Below the pieces are notes generated by a model. It was not told where the DNA came from, ran no database searches, and was given only the letters and a program-made list of their open reading frames with translations. Source: Strigamia acuminata (Eukaryota; Arthropoda; Chilopoda; Geophilomorpha; Linotaeniidae). From it: a DNA stretch of 64,000 nt. This document shows, in pieces, positions 56,901-64,000 of the stretch. The DNA lies in NCBI GenBank assembly GCA_949358305.1, contig OX442315.1, forward strand, positions 11,992,427 through 12,056,426. The letters run 5' to 3'. Numbering within the stretch: position 1 is the first letter of the stretch; the number at the start of each line of letters is the position of its first letter. A program made the translations under genes and the position numbers.

Positions 56901-57990
56901 TAATCACTTCAGTGTGTCATTTATGAAACCTTTTATTGTAATAACAATTACAGAACCAGTTGCCCAAAATGCAAATAATCATGGGAGTATGACGTCATCA
57001 GTTCACAGATTTCCTTGACCCAGTTCTAGGCTAAAGCTGGCTCTTGGTTAAAACTGTTACTGAATGCACCTACAGCAGTTGCTTGATTTTGCTACCTTCA
57101 GTTGAAGCGGAAACAAAATGGCTGCCCTCTAAAAAAACATACTCGCAATCTACTAAAGCACTCGTTGTTGTGTGCTAAAATGCTACATTTAAAATGTTTG
57201 TGTTTTGGCATGTTTTAAAGCCGCAATTCCTTCACACATTATAGTTATCCTTTAATACACTTGTTTAAAGGTGAAGCCAACTTTGTGAGCTGAATGAAGT
57301 CAGGATGAAATAAATTTGGGACACATCAAAATACAGAATAAAAATGTATGCCTAATTCCTTTCATTGCGTAGAGGCTGTTTGGTCATAATAAATAACCCA
57401 TACACTTGACTGAATAAAAATGTGACAAACCAGATGGTGCAGTTTACATCCCTAATGCACCAAAGAAAAGACCTATTGCTATGTGGCCGGAGTTAATGTT
57501 GCAAGAGTGTAATTTAGACTGAAACACTACTCGGCTTTACACTTTTGGAACTCATACTTTGCAGAATGATATTTTAAACATAAAACAATGTATAGAGCAG
57601 GCACTCCACCTATGGATTTTATTCCTGTGTTGCTATGTTGGCAACATGAGAAGAAGTGTAAACATTACACAGCAACCGGGTAGAGAGAAAACCCGGTAAA
57701 ACTTAAAAGGTGATATATAGAATAAATGCAGCTTATTTGGTACCTTACTATACAGACAATTAAGGTGCGGCACAAAAAATTATGAACACGTGAAATTTGT
57801 TTGTTTTGAAATGATCTCGTCATTTTATGGTTTTCTAACCTATTCCAATCGTTTTTTCACATCAAAATAAGCAAGAAACCTTATTTTTAACGTGGAAACT
57901 TTTATTTTTCTCTCGTAATCAACTAAAATAAAAAAAACACCCTGGTTCAAAAAATTATGAACAGTTGGTTAACAATGATTTATGACAATA

Positions 57991-58711
57991 GAGGTTTTGC
58001 GATTGGACTTTTTTCAAACTTATAACTTATAACTTATAACTTATAAGTAAAAAGTATAAGTTATACGTTTTAAAAATTTAAAAATGAACGTATAGATTTG
58101 AACTATACGTTGCCCTATACGTTGCCCTATACGTATTGTACGTATAGGGCGCGCATGCGCATTGGTCAATAATTGGCCAAAACAAGGCGCCATTTTTTTT
58201 AGCGATAGATCGCCTCGTGTGTGGCCTCGTCAAAGCGATGTTTGGACGCATTATTGCGATTGAATGTGGCCGAACATCGCCCGCATTTGTACGGTCGAAT
58301 GCGGCCGAACATCGCCCGCATTTGTGCAATCGAATGCGGCCGAACATCGCCCGCATTTGTACGGTTCAAGGCGGGCGATGTTCGGCCGCATTCAATCGCA
58401 CAAATGCGGCTAAACAAAGCTTTGACGAGGCGTGCAGGGAAGTAGAAAAAACACACAAACACACACACAATAATTTTCATAAGAAATAAAAATAAATAAA
58501 TGAATAAATAAAAGAAAAGAAAAGGTATAAAAATTTAAGAACACTTTAACAGATATCACTTTTAGTTTTTATATGTAAAAGTTACATGTTCCAAAAAAGT
58601 TCAATCGCAAAATGAATGAACTTATAACGTATAACTTATAACTTATAGGTCATAAATCTATAAGTTATAAGTTATAAGTTATACTTCTAAAAAGTGAAAT
58701 CGCAAAACCTC
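57991..58711. mobile_element. nested MITE with GAGGTTTTGCGATT ends
   Basis: A 721-bp element inside 57763-58945. Ends are GAGGTTTTGCGATTGGACTT and, inverted, AAGTGAAATCGCAAAACCTC, with TA on both sides (57989-57990, 58712-58713). Next to each end are tandem ATAACTTATAACTT runs. Its interior includes CTATACGTTGCC repeats, a GCGCATGCGC palindrome (58151-58160) and the CpG-rich core. Confidence 0.88.
58224..58431. repeat. CpG-rich nested inverted/tandem core
   Basis: Bounded by perfect 13-bp inverted repeats, GCCTCGTCAAAGC (58224-58236) and GCTTTGACGAGGC (58419-58431). Inside are three 35-bp direct units (GAATGCGGCCGAACATCGCC then CGCATTTGT) followed by an inverted copy (GGCGATGTTCGGCCGCATTC). 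This is the GC-richest, most CpG-dense patch in this part of the window. Overlapping short ORFs on both strands are by-products. Confidence 0.9.
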
Positions 58712-58968
58712 TAATGTAGGCAATGATTTAGTATCATTTAATACCAAATAAAGTTACCCTGACTTAGGGTGTTTTTTCATTTCAGTTGATTACGAGAGAA
58801 AAATAAAAGTTTCCATGTTAAAAATAAGGTTTCTTGCTTATTTTGATGTGAAAAAACGATTGGAATAGGTTAGAAAACCATAAAATGACGAGATCATTTC
58901 AAAACAAACAAATTTTACGTGTTCATAATTTTTTGTGCCGCACCTTATATAATCAAGTAAGTACAGTA

Positions 58969-59460
58969 AGGGGTTTCATTAAATGAGCGATTATTATGAT
59001 TAGTTGATTATTGCAATAATTGTAATCACTCAATTATTGAGGGCCCAACAAAAATCTGATTATGTGATTATTGCTCCGAGGGGCGGAATTGTTTAAATTG
59101 TAACCTAAATACATTGCAATTGTTTAAAAAAAAGTTTCTACAAATAATAATTGCAACTACCTAACTCGTTTCATGTGTTCAGTTTAACCTAAACTGAGCA
59201 GACTTTGTTATATTATGACCTTGCGTAGTTGAAGCGGGTCTGACGCCGCCATGTTGGTTTCAGTTGAGAGAGCACTTTTAATCGGACCAAGTCAGCAGAA
59301 AGTCATGGTTTGGGGTGATTACTTGATTAGTTGCTTAGTTGCTTATTTGATGAAATGATTATTCTCGGGATTGGTTGAATCCAGTCACATGACACATCAA
59401 GTAATCGACTAATCAAAGTAATCAAAGTAATCAACTGAAGGCTCATTTAATGAAACCCCT
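58969..59460. mobile_element. MITE with AGGGGTTTCATTAAATGAGC ends
   Basis: A 492-bp element with perfect 20-bp ends (AGGGGTTTCATTAAATGAGC and its complement) and TA on both sides (58967-58968, 59461-59462). The interior contains many GATTA/TAATC motifs in both orientations. Same family as 55970-56933. Confidence 0.88.
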
Positions 59461-60512
59461 TAGTGATACACATTGAATAAATAAGAGTTTTATTGAAGTC
59501 AGAGGAGAATTACAGGCTGTGGATTGTAGGAGTTGGATCGGTGGGTAGTTTGAATGTTTCCATGGAAACTCAATTCATCTCCGCCACAGTGGCTTGTCCA
59601 CAAGGTGCTGAACGAGTGCTCTGGGGCCACTGGTTGAGATTTGTGTTCCTTGTTTTTTATGTTTCAATTTGATTGTGGTGGAGCACTCTACGGCTCTTTT
59701 TCCTGTGAGGTTCTTTAAGGCTTTTGTTTTATTGGGTCATCCCGGGACTGTCGAGAGCCAATCGAAGAATGCTGAAGTTCTTACACTACGGTAAAGGGCT
59801 GCACTGCAATGCATTAACAATTTAAATGAAACATTTTATCAATACTAGTACTACCATCTTCACCTGAAAATAACACCATGGTTTTGTATTCGAGTTTCTT
59901 TGAAAACTGTAATTTGTGAAACATTGTTGAAAAATTCGAATATAACACCACTTCAGCTGTAACACCATGGTGTCATATTCGAATATACCCTCACTCATTT
60001 GCATCAAGAGCTCAGAAAACCACAGAAAACCCAGTTGAATGCCGGTGGCAGATGTTCTTGCCATAGAAACAGTATCTTAATCAGACAATCCATTAAAGAA
60101 AATACTGTAATACCCTGCTTTAAGCCGCTTGCCGTTGGACATGGCTTCACCAGGTTTTTGAAATTACAGTCAAACAGTTTATACCGGATGGATAATTATT
60201 ATTATTATTTATTAATACGCACTCTGATAGAGTAAAGATACAGGAAAAAAGGTAAGTAAAATTTTTTTTGAACGCTCTGAAGATGATTGTGAAGACGTCG
60301 ATGAAGGTGGCGGCAGTGGGACAGGCATCTGGTGGCTGAACAGTTGCAAAAGGCAAAAATTTGCTTTTCAATTGTGACCAGTAGTTATTTGTGTTCAGAA
60401 TTGTTTTAAAATGAGTAAAAGGTGTAAAATTTGATGAATATTCACGTGTAATAAACAGTTTTGTGATTGTTTTAACCGTTTTTCTGGGAAGTCAATTTTT
60501 GCGGGTGGCATT
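59461..60512. other. non-coding stretch
   Basis: No supported gene. Near 60010-60095 a piece similar to 2281-2370 is seen. Confidence 0.35.
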
Positions 60513-60760
60513 ATACAGGGTGTTCTAAAAGTCTGGTCCCCTCTAAATATTTCCTGAGCAATTGCATCTAGACCAACTTTGATGAAGGGATCGTATAGGA
60601 AGTTGGGTGAGAGCAATCCAATGATGTCATCAAATTTGACCTTGAAGGTCATTTTCAAGGTCATTCACTTTTTAACTTTTAAACCGTTTAAGATACAGCA
60701 AAATTTCCAATTACAAAGTTGTAGAGCACCATCAAATTAGTACTATACAACCCTGTATTT
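60513..60760. repeat. dispersed repeat starting ACAGGGTGTTCTAAAAGTCT
   Basis: The ACAGGGTGTTCTAAAAGTCT start resembles mariner-type ends. The stretch AAATTTCCAATTACAAAGTT followed by GTAGAGCA recurs in similar form near 37958-37992. The right end is not defined. Confidence 0.45.
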
Positions 60761-61736
60761 ATGAAACGCCAGTAAAAACGGGGTTTATCGGCATGCCGGT
60801 AAAACACGCACTATACCAGCTCGCGGATTAAAGCGGAGTAATTCGGGAATTAAAAGCAAAATAGCTTCTCGCACATTAGTTAAGTATGTTTTCGTCTTCT
60901 GGTTTTGCTGTTTATAGAAACACCAAAAATTGATGTTTGGTGCTTAAAGTATTTCTTTACCTTCCAATCTATTTGGAAGTTTAATTTGAGTTTTACTGTA
61001 CAAGACGGGTGCAGCTGTTTTCTATGGCTAAGCATTCCACTACACACTGCACATAATATAAACAAGTTTGCCATTTCCGTATTCTAATAAGTCAACTAAT
61101 ATCCCCTACCTTTATTGAATCGGGCATGTTATCGTGCCAGGTTGGCTCGGAACACTTGAATGCACTTTGAAATAATATTATACGTGCTCAAAACACTTGA
61201 ACGCACTTAGAACGAATATTAGTTGCACCGAGAGCAGGGTTAATCTCCGTCGAGCGACAACTCGATGCTTGTGGTGGTCGTTGATCTATCGACGAGAAGG
61301 AAATTTAAATTTGGAAATATAGTAAAATATAAATAAAATACAGTTTTGTGAATACAAGATGGCTGCCCATGCAAATTGGAGAGGAGGTGTAATACTAAGA
61401 AAGTGTGGAATTAGAATATTTTGTTTTATGTTTTTGTGAAGGAATGGAACGGAATGGCAGGCACATGCAATAAAGCTTAGCTTGGGTGTTTTATGCTATA
61501 TTCCGGGGTTTAATACGTGAATCTTGTGTAAAATCTTATTTTGACTCTTGTGGACGATAAAAACAGCAGGGTTCCTTTAGAGGAGGCTATTTTCAAGGTC
61601 ATGCCATCGTGGTAAAATTAATTCGTACATTGAAAACGAAGGTTGTAATTAGTTATCCACAAGGTCGAAGTAAAGTGGGCTTTGTTATGTGTGAACATTT
61701 CTGTAAATCCATTTTTTTTACTGAAAATGCATTTTT
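60761..61736. other. non-coding stretch
   Basis: No supported exon. ORFs on both strands near 60880-61087 overlap each other and look fortuitous. Confidence 0.35.
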
Positions 61737-62320
61737 TTTGTTATAACGAATTTTTGTTGTAACGAATTTTTGTTGTAGCAAATTTTTGTGGTAACGAATT
61801 TTTGTTGAAATGAATTTTTGTTGTAACGAATTTTTGTTTTCACGAATTTCTGTTATAATGATTTTTTGTTCTCACGAATTTCTGTTATAACGATTTTTTG
61901 TTATAATGATTTTTTGTTGTAACGAATTTTTGTTGTAACCAATTTTTGTTGTAACTAATTTTTGTTGTAACGAATTTCTGTTATAACGAATTTTTGTTTT
62001 TTATTAATTTTTCTTGAAATGAATTTTTGTTATAACGAATTTTTGTTATAATGAATTTTTGTTATAACGAATTTTTGTTATAACGAATTTTTGTTATAAC
62101 GAATTTTTGTTATAACGAATTTTTGTTATAACGAATTTTTGTTATAACGAATTTTTGTTATAACGAAATTTTTATAAGAACGAATTTTTGTTGTAACGAA
62201 AATTTGTATGACGAATTTTTGTTATAACGAATTTTTGGTATAACAAATTTTTGTAAAATTAATTTTTGATAAAACGAGTTTTTGTTATAACGAATTTTAG
62301 TTACAACGAATTTTTGAATT
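61737..62320. repeat. 16-bp minisatellite, ATAACGAATTTTTGTT
   Basis: About 35 units of GTTATAACGAATTTTT with substitutions (GTTGTAACG, GTTCTCACG). The central part (about 62020-62165) is nearly pure. The unit resembles the TATAACGAATT repeats at the ends of the pogo-like element at 56333. Confidence 0.92.
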
Positions 62321-62384
62321 TACAAAACTATTTAATTTATACATTTTCTCGGGCCCTTCCAATTTCTTATAACGAACCATTGAT

Positions 62385-62585
62385 CTAATTTTCACGTTGT
62401 GTTAACTCTTCCCTGGACTGCGTATCATCCTCCCAAACACCATTTTCATCTGCAATAATTCGAATGTTGCCAAAATGACGCACAGAACTGGTATGTACCA
62501 GCATTCCTGCATCATCTTTGTCCAACAAACTTATTAATGAAACCCCAGTGACACTGTTGCTAAGAAATAGCCATATTAAACATTG
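62385..62585 (-). CDS. possible small coding exon, unidentified
   Basis: A 66-codon open stretch on the minus strand ending in TAG, without a start codon near its open end. It reads through KDDAGMLVHTSSVRHFGNIR and DENGVWEDDTQSREEL, a mixed composition unlike the low-complexity frames around it. A TTTCTTAG acceptor-like sequence sits near its 5' side. It might be the last exon of a minus-strand gene or a transposase scrap next to the ATAACGAA array. I do not recognise it. Confidence 0.25.
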   Translation of the reverse strand, partial: QCLIWLFLSNSVTGVSLISLLDKDDAGMLVHTSSVRHFGNIRIIADENGVWEDDTQSREELTQREN

Positions 62586-62589
62586 TTAT

Positions 62590-63458
62590 TGGCACTGAGG
62601 ATTTTGCGAAATGAGCTCTCCGGAGAGATAGTTAAGGCCTTTTCACTGCACACTGTATCGTTATTTATTAATCCTAGACCGCTCGTTGGCAAGCGAGTCA
62701 GGGCTGAGACTTGACTTCTTAAAGGGCAATTTTCATCGCGTGAATTTGCCATGATTTAACATCAGGCGTCAGCATTGTGTCTCTCCTCCTTCGGGCGGAT
62801 AAAGTGCAGCAGAAAAGCCCGCTTTGTGCCTCGAGTTGGCGTGCAAGTTGCAAACAATACACGTGTTTTGTTGTTTTTATTTACAAACGGTGCAAACTTT
62901 GCTTTCAGACACTTTGCAGTAATTCGGTCGACATTTATTTGCCATCCAAGACAAAGTAGAGCATAATAGAGAGTGTTTAAGGGGCTCGGAAGCGAACAGC
63001 GAATGGTGTTGTATATTTGAGGTGTTGCGGCGTGTATTGTTATGGCTCGGATTGTTGTGGTCTGTGGCCTTTCTGCGAAATTGTGTTTCGTCATATTTCA
63101 TGGAACACTCAAGTCATCATTCACAGATGAAGACTGCATTTTGTTCATTAGCTAATGTGGAAGGCGAAATTCATGTTTCCGTGAAACGACAAGAGCGATA
63201 CATAAACATGAATAAGAAACGGTATGGCTGCAGTTGGAGTCGTTTTGACTAGATGACATTTGTAAATAAGGTTAAAGGTTGGAGGGTTTTATTGTATTGG
63301 GGAAAATGGTGAAATGGAAAATGGTTGGTTTGGACTGGTTTTAGTCGCTGTTGTGTAGTTAAAGCTGAGTTTTAAACGCGGTTGTTCGGTGCATTGAAAT
63401 ATTTTCAGTTTTAGGTTTTGTCGTTTAAATTGCTGTTGAAAGTGTGCATTTAGAATGG
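62590..63458. other. non-coding stretch
   Basis: Overlapping frames on both strands near 62762-63252 have no recognisable motif. Slightly more GC than the surroundings. Confidence 0.35.
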
Positions 63459-64000
63459 TGTCACGGGGAGGCTACCCACCCTCTTTTCTATATTCATTTC
63501 ATTTAGACTAATCCATCTTATTTTTCACTCATTCTTTTAATTTATCCTCTGACTCACCCTTTGCTAATAGATGCGCGCGCAAACAAGTCATTTGCGCATA
63601 CTATTATTTTCAACAATTAGATCTTCATTTCTACCTTTCACCCCTTGATTGAATTACTCTGACCGGTCACGTGACCAAGTTTACTTCATTCTGTCCATCC
63701 CAAGCTAGAGCACTTCTCTCCTTGGTCTTGACTGGGAATTATCTCTTAGATCCCATCCAGAGAATGTCATTATATTATTTGCGCCCTTAAAAGTGCTATT
63801 CTTCACAATAACCCTATTGCGCCACTTCATAGCCGCTATTTTATATTTCATATGCTCGTTGATGTACCTCGCCTCCCTGAGTTTAATTCAATTGTGCATA
63901 TTTCATTATTTTACCTCCACTACACCACAAAAAGTGAGTAGAAGACCTGTTGAATATAAATAGTTTTAGTCACTGCGAGTTTAGACACCTTTTGTCACCC
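63459..64000 (+). mobile_element. possible start of another LTR element
   Basis: From TGTCACGGGGAGGCTACCCA onward the sequence changes to C/T-rich promoter-like DNA. A TATA box (TATAAATAG, 63955-63963) is near the window end and no ORF is present. Many Ty3/gypsy LTRs begin TGTCACGGG. The remainder lies outside the window, so no second LTR or coding part can be shown. Confidence 0.4.

Larger units (their letters stand above)
55970..56933. mobile_element. MITE with AGGGGTTTCAT ends, interrupted by a pogo-like element
   Basis: The left end AGGGGTTTCATGAATGACAT is inverted at the right end as ATTTATGAAACCTTT, and AAGTGATT/AATCACTT motifs recur inside. TA lies on both sides. The pogo-like element 56333-56900 sits within it, so the MITE itself is about 395 bp. 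A better-preserved family member is at 58969-59460. Confidence 0.7.
57763..58945. mobile_element. long-TIR DNA transposon, TA duplication
   Basis: A 1183-bp element with about 180-bp inverted ends (57763-57943 and 58766-58945) starting AGGTGCGGCACAAAAAATTA, differing at only a few positions. Flanked by TA at 57761-57762 and 58946-58947. It has no transposase and its interior is occupied by a second element (57991-58711). The terminal sequence and TA target suggest a Tc1/mariner-type source (inference). Confidence 0.92.

Noticed and set aside
62762-63252. Overlapping frames of 60-110 codons on both strands
   Set aside because: No motif recognised, and mutual overlap on opposite strands makes most of them fortuitous.

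Overview
The window looks like AT-rich nuclear DNA of an invertebrate animal. Coding exons are tiny and split by long introns with GT/AG boundaries. Three LTR retrotransposons carry primer sites that match animal tRNAs, and there are many small inverted-repeat transposons and minisatellites. I cannot name the species. No prokaryotic genes, operons or CRISPR arrays are visible.

Host genes. The only host protein-coding gene I can support is a plus-strand gene represented by five 72-bp exons (36520-45597). Each exon encodes one leucine-rich repeat, all in the same phase. The order of repeat signatures (DLRFN, LLNNN, YLYKN, YLHFN, FLHNN) is that of peroxidasin, the secreted heme peroxidase of basement membranes. 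The signal peptide/LRRNT exon upstream and the LRRCT, Ig and peroxidase exons downstream were not found; they probably lie in unread introns or outside the window. A degenerate 5S rRNA-like sequence lies near 13.4 kb.

Layout. 0-4 kb: non-coding, one small inverted-repeat transposon, one short tandem repeat. 4.2-10.6 kb: a young LTR element with 1543-bp LTRs that encodes only Gag. 11.0-11.6 kb: a decayed relative of that LTR with an internal 20-bp array. 13.6-16.0 kb: a young 2.4-kb LTR element with one repeat-filled ORF and no pol. 19-31.4 kb: a chain of minisatellites, the largest a 21-bp array of about 60 units with higher-order structure. 35-46 kb: the peroxidasin-like exons among MITEs and arrays. 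46-49.7 kb: nested MITEs. 51.0-55.8 kb: a nearly intact Ty3/gypsy element of Mag-like type with identical LTRs and one frame break in pol. 56-59.5 kb: nested DNA transposons, including a pogo/Tigger relic and a three-level nested inverted repeat with a CpG-rich core. 61.7-62.3 kb: a 16-bp array. 63.46 kb to the end: the likely start of another LTR.

The three full LTR elements lie on the plus strand, each with short flanking direct repeats and LTR pairs in which I saw no differences, so retrotransposition looks recent. Only one carries pol, so the two others must depend on enzymes made elsewhere.
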